57,691 bases of DNA from Oligoflexia bacterium (GTDB taxonomy: Bacteria > Bdellovibrionota > Bdellovibrionia > JABDDW01), in contig JADLCR010000094.1 of the NCBI GenBank assembly GCA_020847095.1, forward strand, positions 1 through 57,691, written 5' to 3'. Shown piece by piece: positions 6,684 to 16,324 of this stretch; the stretch's first letter is position 1; every line of letters begins with the position of its first letter. The notes under the pieces were generated by a model, which was given only the letters and a program-made list of their open reading frames with translations, was not told the DNA's origin and did not search any database. The translations under genes were made by a program, and so were the position numbers.

Positions 6684-8735
6684 ATGGAAGCGCGTATGTT
6701 TTTAGTGCCATTACTGATCTGGAGTCTCGTCTTTTCGACGACTTCCGATGGGTGGGCCAGCCAAGGAAGGCCTTTTTCTTCTAAAGCCAAATCGAAACCG
6801 GCGGCGAAGCCCGCCGGGGAGCGAATGGTTTTGATCAAGCCGTCGGTAACTGACCAGGAGATGGAAGAACTCCTGATGGCCGAGGACTTGGTTTTAGAGA
6901 AAAAAGAAGACGAGTGGTTTCAAGAAGACCTTAGAGCCATTGAGCAAACGTTTCCGCAAAATCCACGGCGGCAATGGAGAACCTTACTACTTCGCGAATA
7001 TTTAAACATCATGCTTGAGAGCGGAAAGAAGTACGCCCTTCTTTCGGGATCACGGGATATTTGGGCCCTAGCTGACGGACTTCAAAACAGTCCCGTCTTT
7101 CGAGGACTTTATAAAAAATCGCGCATCATGCAAGACACCCTTGCAAACCAAACCTTCGAGCCTATTGAATTCATCTCCCTACTTTTGCCGGTCTCGTTTT
7201 TCTTAGAAAAAGAGTACGCAAGGCTTAAAGCGGCAAAGGCGGAGACCGATCGATGGGAACATTTGATCAAGCAAGGTTACGCGCGTAAGGGGGATCCGGA
7301 AATCCAAGCAAAAATCGAGCAAAACAGTAAAATCATGGGCGAGATTTTTTACCGTCTAAATTTCTTACTGGCTCGTGAACCCACATTAGCCATGTTGATG
7401 GAACCGGTTACTCCCGGAAAAGATGACTTCTTTTTTCAGTATGTCATGGAATCTCTGAAACGGGGACGTGAAACCGGTGCCCGCGGGGAAGTGCTTTTGC
7501 GTCAAATGCAAAATCAACTTTGGCCGCAGGTTCAAAAATTCTCCAGAGAAATGTCCAAAGGTCACTTCACCGCAGTGGCCTATGCATGGCGAGCCGGCAC
7601 TAGCCTTCAAGAAAACTTCGAGTATTTTATGCGCCATCATGGCTTGAAAGACCGTTTGCTTGAGCGGTTTGCGCGAATCAGCCCCTCGGTCAAAGATCAA
7701 TGGGATAAAACTGATATTCAAATTGGAGAACAATTGGGAATTTACAAATTTAATTCCGTTCGGTTTGTCACAGGAGTGGGCGTAGGACTTGCCGGTTCGT
7801 CGGCGGCGTATGCATTGGGTGGTCTACCAGGAATTGCATTTGGAATTGCAGCTACAGGAAACTTCTATCTCCAAGCGCGAGGATTTCGAGAGGCAACGGC
7901 TTTTGGCGCTGCCACGGGACTCAACACCTATGAAGTGGCCCGAAGGGCCTCTGAGTCGAAAACTGAAAATCGAATTCTCACGTCAGGTATCGGGCTTAGC
8001 GTTTTAGGCCTCACGAGTTTTAGAGCCTTTGGCGGTATGTTCGGAGCAGTCAGAGCCATACCAAAAGCTGCGGCCGCTGTTCCTGCCACAATTAAATCGG
8101 TGAGAGCGTTCCCGTCGGCTATCAAAGAAACGGGTCTTCGTGCTTGGGCGGGCGCCCATAAAGAAGAGCTCTTTGGAATGGCCATTGCTCAAGTTATGAC
8201 GGTTGCACCCTATCCAATTGGAGCTTCTAAGCATCCGCTTGATGACTTTAGAAACGATCAAAACATCAGGTTCAATTTGGTGACTTCGTTTATTTTGAAT
8301 TCTATCTTGGGGTACTATTGGAGAAACATTACCGCGTTATCTTATCCGCAGGTGCTTTGGATCATTGCAGGATCCCAAGGGATGCTGACGACCATTCAGT
8401 CCTTATACAGTGACGACCACATCAAACTTGAATCAGTTGTTTTTGATGTGTTTTTCGTTTCAATTTTCGCCGCTGCCAAGTCCCGATTTGTTTTCAGACC
8501 CTTCGGTGATTATTTAAGAAACTCCGTGGAGGCTCGTTTTGCCGCAAGTCCCGTGGCCGCGGAAGTACTGAAACGACTCACCGGATTTGTGAACTCATCG
8601 ACCAGCTCAACGACGTCGACCGTGACCTACGCGGAATATCAAAAAGAAGTCATCGAGACTCAATTTAAAGCTATGGTTAAGGCACAAATTGAAGAGCCTG
8701 TACTTGTGCCTGTTGACGTCATGCTTCGTCGTTAA
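6684..8735 (+). CDS. Large envelope protein of unknown function
   Basis: 683 residues; not a family I recognise. The N-terminus is a signal peptide or anchor (start ATG 6684, or ATG 6696 which gives a tidier signal). Residues about 30-350 are charged and helical, without an obvious repeat. The second half has several hydrophobic Gly/Ala-rich stretches (about 355-400, 430-460, and pairs near 525-600) that look like membrane segments. It stands alone between proA and fbaB. Likely an envelope protein; no enzyme motif seen. Confidence 0.7.
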   Translation: MEARMFLVPLLIWSLVFSTTSDGWASQGRPFSSKAKSKPAAKPAGERMVLIKPSVTDQEMEELLMAEDLVLEKKEDEWFQEDLRAIEQTFPQNPRRQWRTLLLREYLNIMLESGKKYALLSGSRDIWALADGLQNSPVFRGLYKKSRIMQDTLANQTFEPIEFISLLLPVSFFLEKEYARLKAAKAETDRWEHLIKQGYARKGDPEIQAKIEQNSKIMGEIFYRLNFLLAREPTLAMLMEPVTPGKDDFFFQYVMESLKRGRETGARGEVLLRQMQNQLWPQVQKFSREMSKGHFTAVAYAWRAGTSLQENFEYFMRHHGLKDRLLERFARISPSVKDQWDKTDIQIGEQLGIYKFNSVRFVTGVGVGLAGSSAAYALGGLPGIAFGIAATGNFYLQARGFREATAFGAATGLNTYEVARRASESKTENRILTSGIGLSVLGLTSFRAFGGMFGAVRAIPKAAAAVPATIKSVRAFPSAIKETGLRAWAGAHKEELFGMAIAQVMTVAPYPIGASKHPLDDFRNDQNIRFNLVTSFILNSILGYYWRNITALSYPQVLWIIAGSQGMLTTIQSLYSDDHIKLESVVFDVFFVSIFAAAKSRFVFRPFGDYLRNSVEARFAASPVAAEVLKRLTGFVNSSTSSTTSTVTYAEYQKEVIETQFKAMVKAQIEEPVLVPVDVMLRR

Positions 8736-8838
8736 CCCGGCGCATTAACTATAAGTCTTACTTGATCAATCAGAGGCCCAAGTGTAAGCATGGGGGACTT
8801 ACTGAACACAGAAAAATTCAAAAAGGAGAGGGGCCTCA

Positions 8839-9759
8839 ATGACTCCACGTGTGAAAGAGATTTTGAGTTGGTATGGATCGGACAATCCTGGGGTTTTAGC
8901 AAATCTTGCGCGATTAATGAATTCGGGGCGCTTAGCGGGAACGGGTAAGCTCGTTATCCTGCCTGTTGATCAGGGATTTGAGCATGGCCCTCATCGATCA
9001 TTTGCCGTTAATCCCCCGTCAATGGACCCTCGATACCATTTCGAACTAGCCATTGAATCAGGTTGTAATGCTTATGCGGCTCCACTTGGATTTTTGGAAG
9101 CGGGGGCTCGGGAATTTGCGGGAGAAATTCCACTCATTCTCAAGCTTAATAACTCGGATGTGCTGTTTTCAAACAAAGATCCTAAATCGGCTGTTACGGC
9201 AACTGTGCGTGATGCCTTGAGGCTTGGCTGTGCTGGAATTGGATTCACCATCTATCCTGGAAGCGCTCAACGAAATGACATGTACGAAGAGATTCGCGCG
9301 ATTGCGGAAGAGGCAAAAGCCAATGGGCTTGCGGTTGTTGTTTGGTCTTATCCTCGCGGCGGCGGGATGAGTAAAGACGGCGAGACCGCAGTTGATGTAG
9401 TTGCCTATGGTGCTCATATCGCTGCCCAATTGGGTGCTCACATTGTAAAAGTGAAGCCACCGACGGCCCATCTTGAGCAATCAGAAGCAGCCAAAGTTTA
9501 CGAAAAAATGAAAATTCCCGTTTCCACCCTGAGCGAGCGCATCCAACATGTGGTGCAGTCCTGTTTTGCTGGCCGTCGTATTATTATTTTTTCTGGAGGC
9601 GCGGCAAAGTCGGATCAAGAAGTGCTGGACGAAGTAAAAGGCCTAGCACAAGGAGGAGCGTTTGGATCAATTATGGGACGAAATGCCTTCCAAAGACCGA
9701 AGAAAGACGCCATTAAATTACTTCATACTGTACAAGATATTTTTAGAGAAGGTCGATGA
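8839..9759 (+). CDS. fbaB: Class I fructose-bisphosphate aldolase (DhnA/FbaB type)
   Basis: 306 residues. Cleaves fructose 1,6-bisphosphate or condenses triose phosphates through a lysine Schiff base. Motifs of the archaeal/FbaB group are seen: ILPVDQGFEHGP, AAPLGFLE, LKLNNSDVL, GFTIYPGSA, the Schiff-base lysine region HIVKVKPP, and the phosphate-binding FSGGAAK and GSIMGRNAFQR. It starts at ATG with GGAGAGG upstream. The stop overlaps the lysS start (ATGA). Confidence 0.92.
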   Translation: MTPRVKEILSWYGSDNPGVLANLARLMNSGRLAGTGKLVILPVDQGFEHGPHRSFAVNPPSMDPRYHFELAIESGCNAYAAPLGFLEAGAREFAGEIPLILKLNNSDVLFSNKDPKSAVTATVRDALRLGCAGIGFTIYPGSAQRNDMYEEIRAIAEEAKANGLAVVVWSYPRGGGMSKDGETAVDVVAYGAHIAAQLGAHIVKVKPPTAHLEQSEAAKVYEKMKIPVSTLSERIQHVVQSCFAGRRIIIFSGGAAKSDQEVLDEVKGLAQGGAFGSIMGRNAFQRPKKDAIKLLHTVQDIFREGR

Positions 9760-11237
9760 GCCAAGAGCAAGACAATCCGATTAAAAGTGAAAAGCGAAGA
9801 AAGCTTCATGCCTTAAAAGCGGCGGGAATTGATCCGTTTCCTCACGAGTATCAACGCAACTCAACGGTAGGTGAAATTCGTGCGCGCCACGGGGGATTAA
9901 AAGCAGGAGAACACACTTCTGAACCTGTTTATCGGATTGCTGGACGGGTCATGACCGTTAGAATCATGGGTAAAGCGGCCTTTTTCAACCTTCAAGATCA
10001 ATCGGGAATTCTTCAAGTCTACTTGAAAACCGCTGAGCTTTCAGAGAAAGACCGCATCGTCTTTGATCACTTAGATCTCGGGGACATTGTTGGGGTTGAA
10101 GGTACCATGTTTGGTACGAAAACTGGTGAGCTTACCCTAAATGCTAAGTCGATAACCATGCTCTGCAAGACTTTGGAGCCGCTCCCGGATAAACATTCTG
10201 GGCTTGCCGACGTCGAACTGAAGTATCGAGCGCGATATTTAGATCTCTTATCAAGTCCGGAGTCCCGCCAGGTATTTGAGATCCGTTCCAAAGTGATAAG
10301 AGAGATTAGAAATTTTCTAGATTCACGGGGGTTTCTCGAAGTTGAAGTTCCGATGCTTCAGCCCATTTACGGAGGTGCGGCGGCTCATCCATTTAAAACG
10401 CACCATCGAGCATTAGATTTGGCACTGTATTTAAAAATTTCTCCGGAACTTTATCTCAAAAGACTCATCGTGGGTGGGTTTGAGAAAGTTTATGACTTAA
10501 GTAAAAACTTTCGAAATGAGGGAATTGATCGAAGCCACAATCCTGAATTTATGATGCTTGAGTGGTACGAGGCGTACACGGATTATAACTATCAAATGAA
10601 GCAGTTTGAAGAATTGGTCTCTCAAGTCGCAATGAAGGTGGTTGGCAAGACTCGCGTTCCCTATCAAGGGCAAGAGATCAATCTTGCTCCTCCTTGGAAG
10701 CGCATTTCTATGATTCAGGCGATTCAAGAGTTTGGTGGCCTTGACGTTAGTCGGCTCAACGATAAAGAACTATTCGCAAAGGCAAAGGCCGCAGGATCCG
10801 ATCTGGAGACCGCGCCAAGTCGTGGCGAGCTCATTTGTGAATTGTTTGAATTACTGGCGGAAAAGAAGATCGTTCAACCTACATTCATCATCGATCACCC
10901 CGAAGAGATCTCTCCTCTGACAAAGGGGCATCGACAAACCAAGGGACTGGTCGAGAGATTCGAGCCCATTATTTGCGGCATGGAAGTAGGAAATGCCTAC
11001 ACAGAACTCAACGACCCCGAGGAGCAACGAAGTCGTTTAGAGTCACAAGATAAAAAGCGGGTCATTGATGATGAAGCTCACCCCATGGACGAAGATTTTG
11101 TTCGCGCCATTGAGGTTGGTATGCCTCCCACCGGCGGCGTCGGTCTTGGAATTGAGCGTCTGGTGATGCTCCTCACAGATCAACATTCCATTCGAGATAC
11201 AATTTTATTTCCGACAATGCGACCGAGGTCCAATTGA
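9756..11237 (+). CDS. lysS: Lysyl-tRNA synthetase, class II
   Basis: 493 residues, usual for LysS. An N-terminal OB-fold tRNA anticodon-binding domain (about 65-150, VMTVRIMGKAAFFNLQD) precedes the class II catalytic core: motif 1 around VRREI-like IREIRNFLDSRGFLEVEVPML, motif 2 FRNEGIDRSHNPEF, motif 3 GVGLGIERLVMLL. Charges tRNA-Lys in the cytoplasm. It sits between fbaB and a rhodanese gene, overlapping both by 4 bases. Confidence 0.97.
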   Translation: MSQEQDNPIKSEKRRKLHALKAAGIDPFPHEYQRNSTVGEIRARHGGLKAGEHTSEPVYRIAGRVMTVRIMGKAAFFNLQDQSGILQVYLKTAELSEKDRIVFDHLDLGDIVGVEGTMFGTKTGELTLNAKSITMLCKTLEPLPDKHSGLADVELKYRARYLDLLSSPESRQVFEIRSKVIREIRNFLDSRGFLEVEVPMLQPIYGGAAAHPFKTHHRALDLALYLKISPELYLKRLIVGGFEKVYDLSKNFRNEGIDRSHNPEFMMLEWYEAYTDYNYQMKQFEELVSQVAMKVVGKTRVPYQGQEINLAPPWKRISMIQAIQEFGGLDVSRLNDKELFAKAKAAGSDLETAPSRGELICELFELLAEKKIVQPTFIIDHPEEISPLTKGHRQTKGLVERFEPIICGMEVGNAYTELNDPEEQRSRLESQDKKRVIDDEAHPMDEDFVRAIEVGMPPTGGVGLGIERLVMLLTDQHSIRDTILFPTMRPRSN

Positions 11238-12130
11238 CTGCCGTGACCTTTAACTTTCTTTGTGCATGGCTCGTCACGGCCACCGTTTGGGCTCAACCAG
11301 TTGTGATACCCTTAGAAAAGGCACCACCGACGCTCAAGAGAGAAAAACCGGTGGTGACAGCGGCCATTTTAGATGCGCGACCTAGCTTCGAGTATGCCAT
11401 GGCTCACCCTCGAGGAGCAGGTCACATCCGCGTTGAAGATTATAATCAAACCGAAGCCCCTCACCTTGGTGCTCTGGATCCAGACTTTAATTTATTAGCC
11501 TCAAAACTGCGGGCCCTTGGAGTGCACCCAGATCGTACTATCACGGTTGTAGGACGAGGAAAAGACGGCCGTGGTGAAGAGGGGCGAGTGGCTTGGATGC
11601 TCAAGTTTTTGGGGGTTTCTAAGGTGAAGATTATCAATATTCAAGAGGTGAAGAAAAAAACTTCTGGCCAGAAAGAGAATATTGAAACCGCACCCATTTG
11701 GAAACCCGAAGTGAAATCGAGTCTTCGGATCACGACAAAGGAACTTCAGGCGCTCTTAACTCAAAAGCGCGCGGACTATGTTTTGATCGATGTTCGATCG
11801 CGTGACGAATACGACGGTAAGGGTGAAGATGCGGTAGCACGTATGGGACGATTGCCCGGCGCTATCAATATTCCTTGGACCGAATTTGTCAGTGCGCAAG
11901 GAGTGCCGGTAAATAAAGACGAAGCTCGTCATCTTTTAACTTCTCGGGGAGCTGATCTTTCAAAACGACTTATTTTTTATTGCGCAAGTGGACTTCGCGC
12001 TGCCTACGCCACTAACGCCGCACTAGAAGCCGACCTCGATGCAACTAATTATGACGGTGGATTGAAAGAATGGGTAGGGATTAGAGATACCAATCAAAAC
12101 CAAAATAACCGTAATACATCAAACCATTAA
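11234..12130 (+). CDS. Exported double-rhodanese sulfurtransferase-like protein
   Basis: 298 residues from a TTG start overlapping the lysS stop (TTGA). A short signal peptide (FLCAWLVTATVWAQ) predicts export. Two rhodanese domains follow: residues about 35-140, inactive because no cysteine lies in the VVGRGKDGRGEEG active-site loop, and about 165-285, with LIDVRSRDEYDG and the active-site loop CASGLRA. Such proteins move sulfane sulfur in the periplasm. The last 50 bases overlap the convergent barrel gene, an unusually long tail overlap. Confidence 0.8.
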   Translation: MTAVTFNFLCAWLVTATVWAQPVVIPLEKAPPTLKREKPVVTAAILDARPSFEYAMAHPRGAGHIRVEDYNQTEAPHLGALDPDFNLLASKLRALGVHPDRTITVVGRGKDGRGEEGRVAWMLKFLGVSKVKIINIQEVKKKTSGQKENIETAPIWKPEVKSSLRITTKELQALLTQKRADYVLIDVRSRDEYDGKGEDAVARMGRLPGAINIPWTEFVSAQGVPVNKDEARHLLTSRGADLSKRLIFYCASGLRAAYATNAALEADLDATNYDGGLKEWVGIRDTNQNQNNRNTSNH

Positions 12131-12683
12131 CATGATTGCTGATATCTTGATTTGAAGTCGCCATACCTTGCCGGGTCATCACGGCCCCGAAATCGCAACG
12201 TTCTGCTCCCGCATTGAAACTCAGTCTAAACGGCTGATTTTCGGTTCCTATCAAATCCCACCCCAGTTGGCCCCCAAAACTGCCCCCTAAGTAAGACGTG
12301 ATATTCGTGATGTTTCCTGAGTAAGTCATGAATTCATAGCGAGCCATGGCCATTTTTGCCTTCAGTGATAAGCTCTCTGTTAAATAAATCTTGGCGGAGC
12401 CCCCAAGGGTGGCGACGTAGTCCCAAATGCGACCTTGAAGAGTTAATAACGATGCTTCAATTGAAAACACCAAAATGTTGATGTGAACGCCGCCGTTGAT
12501 TGTTGTGTAAATGCCCCCAACATTCCATCTTTGACTGCCGTCGCTAAAATCGATGGCTCCCACGCCGCTGCCGAATCCTACAGAAAATCCAAATGGGCCC
12601 GTATTGGCAAAAGCGGGAGCCGTGCTTAAGCAAAGCCAAACCAAGATGCTGAGTAATCTCAGATGCATAGCTTCATTGTGCAA
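12081..12683 (-). CDS. Outer-membrane beta-barrel-like secreted protein
   Basis: 200 residues with a signal peptide ending near AFA-NTG (start ATG 12683; ATG 12668 is also possible). The mature part alternates polar and hydrophobic residues in short strands, is rich in Gly and aromatics, and ends in YYGYFGFDWYL, an aromatic C-terminal strand as in outer-membrane barrels. No named family. The C-terminal strand is encoded within the 50-base overlap with the rhodanese gene. Confidence 0.65.
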   Translation of the reverse strand: MHNEAMHLRLLSILVWLCLSTAPAFANTGPFGFSVGFGSGVGAIDFSDGSQRWNVGGIYTTINGGVHINILVFSIEASLLTLQGRIWDYVATLGGSAKIYLTESLSLKAKMAMARYEFMTYSGNITNITSYLGGSFGGQLGWDLIGTENQPFRLSFNAGAERCDFGAVMTRQGMATSNQDISNHVNGLMYYGYFGFDWYL

Positions 12684-12764
12684 CAGCTCTCAAAGGTTGA
12701 CTACGAGCTTCGAATGGTTGGTCAAGAATTCGGACGTTAGCCCTGGAGGACTGAAGTCGAGAGT

Positions 12765-13223
12765 CTAACTATTTTGAGGATGGTCGAGGTCGACTTGAAA
12801 GCTAATACCGTGTTGCTTGAAGCCTAGCTTTTCATAGAAGCGATGGGCATCAACTCGGACCTTATTCGAACTTAAGACGAGCTTGTAACAGCCGCAGGCT
12901 CTTGCCTCGTTCATCGCATGCCTCATCATGGAACGTCCAATTCCTTGCGATTGGAAATTGGGGTGCACCACCACGTTTTCGACGATAGCCGACGGCACTC
13001 CCTTGTGTGCCATATTATCCATGACAAGCAGTGAGTACGTACCCACGATACTATTGTCTCTCAATGCCAAAAAGATTTTGTAGTTAGGGTAACTTTGAAT
13101 CTTTCCAAAAATGCTTGCGGCTTTGTCGGGCGGCATGGCCTGTTCTTGCGGTGCTAAAACGGTGTAAAGAGTGATGAGTGCGGGTAAATCAAATGGATTT
13201 GCCTGTCGAATTTGTAAGCTCAT
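12765..13223 (-). CDS. GNAT-family N-acetyltransferase
   Basis: 152 residues with the GNAT core: motif A VVHPNFQSQGIGRSMM (Q-x-x-G-I-G, acetyl-CoA pyrophosphate loop) and a C-terminal FYEKLGF signature. The acceptor substrate cannot be deduced. The start overlaps the stop of the upstream CPBP gene by 4 bases, so the two are coupled. Confidence 0.88.
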   Translation of the reverse strand: MSLQIRQANPFDLPALITLYTVLAPQEQAMPPDKAASIFGKIQSYPNYKIFLALRDNSIVGTYSLLVMDNMAHKGVPSAIVENVVVHPNFQSQGIGRSMMRHAMNEARACGCYKLVLSSNKVRVDAHRFYEKLGFKQHGISFQVDLDHPQNS

Positions 13224-13846
13224 GACAGTCTGAAAGCCGAATAGAATCCTAAGTTAAACAAAAAATGCAAAGCGATGGGGGTTGCAAGTGACTGGGTTTG
13301 GACAAAACGCACTCCCCACCAGCAGCTCACCAAAAAAGTATAGGCGGTTTGAAATAAAACAAATGAGTAAAGTTCCTGAGGAACGATAAAAATCGCAAAC
13401 AAATGGCCCCAGGCAAATAAGATGGCAGAAAGTAAAATGACTCGAGTCATTGATTTATTAAAAGCCGCCAAGGGCCACCAAAGAGCATGGCGAAATAAGA
13501 ACTCTTCAAGAAGGGGACCGATTAGTAATAGAAATAAAACATTTTGAGAGTCGTTTAAGTCCCATGGAATTAACAAACCGCTTTGTTGAGCTACGCGATA
13601 CACCAAATATCCAAACGCCCATGAAAAGATAAGATCCATCATGAAGCGGGGAGTGACGTTAACTTTAAGAGCCAAGCGCTTTCGATAAATTCCGATGCCC
13701 ACAGCAATGGCGAAAATAATTTCGATCCCGTAGCTAAAAAGCGGGTGGAGACGGGCGTAAAATCCGTCGAGCGGGAATCGCAACGCCAAATAAGCCAAAA
13801 TGACGAGAATTCCAAAACGGCTTTCAGCGTTTCTAAACCATTTCAA
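13220..13846 (-). CDS. CPBP (Abi/CAAX-like) intramembrane metalloprotease
   Basis: 208 residues with several hydrophobic segments. The CPBP motifs are complete: EEFLFR (Glu114, Glu115, Arg119), a histidine in FAWGHLF (His148) and HFLFN (His194, Asn198). Family members cleave or process substrates inside the inner membrane; the substrate here is unknown. It is coupled to the downstream acetyltransferase and divergent from the threonine aldolase gene. Confidence 0.85.
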   Translation of the reverse strand: MKWFRNAESRFGILVILAYLALRFPLDGFYARLHPLFSYGIEIIFAIAVGIGIYRKRLALKVNVTPRFMMDLIFSWAFGYLVYRVAQQSGLLIPWDLNDSQNVLFLLLIGPLLEEFLFRHALWWPLAAFNKSMTRVILLSAILFAWGHLFAIFIVPQELYSFVLFQTAYTFLVSCWWGVRFVQTQSLATPIALHFLFNLGFYSAFRLS

Positions 13847-13978
13847 TTGGAGCTCCTTTCAATTAGACCACCATTCACACTAGCGAAAAAGGTGAACCTC
13901 ATCAAGCAATCGAAATGGGGCTAGACAGTGCTTCCATAATGGTGCAAATATAACACGCCACAGCAATAGGGATTTGTG

Positions 13979-15019
13979 ATGACAAAGATACTTAGAAAAT
14001 TCAGAAGTTTTGCGAGCGATAACAATTCCGGGGTGCATCCAGAAGTCATGAGCGCCATGGAGGCGGCCAACGGTGACCATGTGGTTGCCTATGGTGACGA
14101 CCCGGTTACTGATCAAGCGGAGCAAAAGTTCCAATCAGTTTTTGGAGCTGATACCGAAGTTTACTTTGTATTCAATGGGACGGCGGCTAATGTTTTGTCT
14201 CTGATGTCTTGTTGCCCAAGTTATGGGGCGATCGTGGCGTCGTCGACAGCCCATTTGGCCCATGATGAGTGTGGTGCCCCGGAGAAACATTTGGGATCAA
14301 AAGTGATCCAAGTTCCTCATCGCGACGGGAAAATTGCTGTAGATGATCTAGAAGCCGTAATGGTTGGCTTTGGAGATGCTCATCGCGTGCAACCCAAGGT
14401 GTTAAGCCTGACCCAGGCAACCGAAATGGGTTCGGTTTATCAGCCAGGGGAAATTCAATCTTTAGTGAAGGTGGCAAAGAAGTACGGCCTTCTGGTTCAT
14501 ATGGATGGGGCTCGTATTTCAAACGCTGCGGTGAGCCTCGGGTTGAACCTAAGGCAAGCAACCAAAGATCTCGGAATCGATATTTTATCTTTGGGTGGAA
14601 CCAAAAATGGATTGATGGGTGCTGAAGCGGTCGTGTTTTTTAACTCTCAACTTTCTCGCAATTTTCAGTTTTTAAGAAAGCAAAGTATGCAGCTGGCTTC
14701 AAAGATGAGATTTCTCTCGGCACAGTTTTTGGCATTTTTTGAAAATGATTTATGGAAGCGAAATGCGACTCATGCCAATCAAATGGCTAAAAAGCTGGGG
14801 CAAATGATTGTCGATATTCCAGGAGCTCAACTTGCTCGACCTGTTGAAGTCAATTCTTGTTTTGTTAGAATGAGTTCGTCAGCGATTGAGAAGCTCCAAA
14901 AGGAATTCTTTTTTTATGTTTGGGAACCGCAATATAATGAAATTCGTCTCATGACTTCGTTTGACACGACGGACTCAGATCTCGTGAAACTCACTGAGGC
15001 TATTAGAAAGAGTCTATGA
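13979..15019 (+). CDS. Low-specificity L-threonine aldolase-like PLP enzyme
   Basis: About 346 residues; the start is ATG 13979 with AGGG 8 bases upstream (GTG 13976 is adjacent). It has the beta-eliminating lyase/threonine aldolase fold: ASDNNSGVHPEVM, YGDDPVT, FNGTAANV, HMDGARI and the PLP lysine in LGGTKNG. The reaction is cleavage of threonine/allo-threonine to glycine and acetaldehyde. The stop overlaps the start of the antiporter gene (ATGA). Confidence 0.9.
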   Translation: MTKILRKFRSFASDNNSGVHPEVMSAMEAANGDHVVAYGDDPVTDQAEQKFQSVFGADTEVYFVFNGTAANVLSLMSCCPSYGAIVASSTAHLAHDECGAPEKHLGSKVIQVPHRDGKIAVDDLEAVMVGFGDAHRVQPKVLSLTQATEMGSVYQPGEIQSLVKVAKKYGLLVHMDGARISNAAVSLGLNLRQATKDLGIDILSLGGTKNGLMGAEAVVFFNSQLSRNFQFLRKQSMQLASKMRFLSAQFLAFFENDLWKRNATHANQMAKKLGQMIVDIPGAQLARPVEVNSCFVRMSSSAIEKLQKEFFFYVWEPQYNEIRLMTSFDTTDSDLVKLTEAIRKSL

Positions 15020-16293
15020 GTTATACTCCAGCGGAATTCGTCAATTTGATGCTTTCGATAGTGGTGCTCATGCTTTTTGCCCATGGGGGCGGGTATATTT
15101 TTTCTAAGCTTAAACAACCTCAGGTCGTTGGTGAGATTTTGGGGGGCCTACTTTTAGGTCCAACTTTTCTGCAGCGATTGTTTCCGGATTTTATGAATCA
15201 GCTGTTTTTTACTCAAAGCTCTACACAAGCCGTACTGGGCGCCATTTACCAACTTGGAGTTATTCATTTAATGTTTTGTTCTGGTCTTGAAATTCGAACG
15301 CATTTTCAGGCCAATGAGCGACGACTCGTTACTTTTTTAGTGCTGTTTGGCACGTTACTACCGTTTGTTCTTTCTTGGGTGGTGCGTCCTCTATTTTCTC
15401 AAAGTCAAATGTTGGGTGAGGCGCAAAACGAATTAGCGATGTGGCTTATCTTTGCGCTGGCCGTAAGCATAACGTCGATTCCGGTTATATCGAGAATTTT
15501 GCATGACCTTGATCTACTAAAAACAGGCTTTGCTCGGGTAGTTCTGACCTCCGCCGTTGTTGAGGACATTGCTCTGTATGTGGTTTTAACTTTGACTCTA
15601 TCTCTAGCTGGAGCGGGCACAGGTCAACATTTTGGGGTAGGAGCCTTACTCCAAGGTCAGACCGAATGGGTCAAGATGGTCTATCACGCGGTCGTATCGC
15701 TTGGATTTTTTGGAGCATCTTTGTGGGCAGGCCCGAGATTTTTTAAGCTCGTCGATCGTTCTTCATTTAACGTTTTACGAAAGGCCAATCCCTTTGCTTT
15801 TTTAATTGCCTTTATGTTGGCGGTGACTTCCCTTGCTGCATCGCTAGGAATTGCTCCAATGTTTGGCGCTTTTGTTGCCGGTCTCGTTGTTCAAGGAGCG
15901 GATACCAAACTGGATCGAGCAAAAGAAGATGTGAAGGCTTATTCATTTGGAATTTTTATTCCAATATATTTTGCCTTAGTTGGAATGAAATTGGATTTGC
16001 TCAAGAATTTAAACCTCAAATTTTTCGCCATGTTTTTCGCGGTGGCGTGTGTAATCAAGCTGGCGAGTACCTTTGCTGGAGCAAGATTTGCCGGTGTCTC
16101 AAATAAAAGATCGCTGCTCTATTCGGTCGCCATGAATGCCCGAGGAGGCCCGGGAATTGTGCTCGCTTCTTTGAGTCGTGACGCTAAAATCATTTCTTCT
16201 GAGTTTTATACAGCTTTGATTATTTTGGCGATCACAACGAGCTGCATTGCGGGAAGTGTATTGCAGCTCAATCGCCACAACCTAAAAGATTGA
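15016..16293 (+). CDS. Monovalent cation:proton antiporter (CPA2/Kef type)
   Basis: 425 residues with about 12 hydrophobic segments. CPA2 features: PQVVGEILGGLLLGPT at the first helices, then VVEDIALYV (the conserved acidic residue in the ion path) and a later FGAFVAGLVVQG and ALVGMKLDL. It has no C-terminal RCK (TrkA-N) regulatory domain. It exchanges K+ or Na+ for protons across the inner membrane; ion choice cannot be read. Coupled to the threonine aldolase gene. Confidence 0.88.
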   Translation: MSYTPAEFVNLMLSIVVLMLFAHGGGYIFSKLKQPQVVGEILGGLLLGPTFLQRLFPDFMNQLFFTQSSTQAVLGAIYQLGVIHLMFCSGLEIRTHFQANERRLVTFLVLFGTLLPFVLSWVVRPLFSQSQMLGEAQNELAMWLIFALAVSITSIPVISRILHDLDLLKTGFARVVLTSAVVEDIALYVVLTLTLSLAGAGTGQHFGVGALLQGQTEWVKMVYHAVVSLGFFGASLWAGPRFFKLVDRSSFNVLRKANPFAFLIAFMLAVTSLAASLGIAPMFGAFVAGLVVQGADTKLDRAKEDVKAYSFGIFIPIYFALVGMKLDLLKNLNLKFFAMFFAVACVIKLASTFAGARFAGVSNKRSLLYSVAMNARGGPGIVLASLSRDAKIISSEFYTALIILAITTSCIAGSVLQLNRHNLKD

Positions 16294-16324
16294 CTTACTC
16301 TTCCTTCAGCGCGAAAATTTGCAA

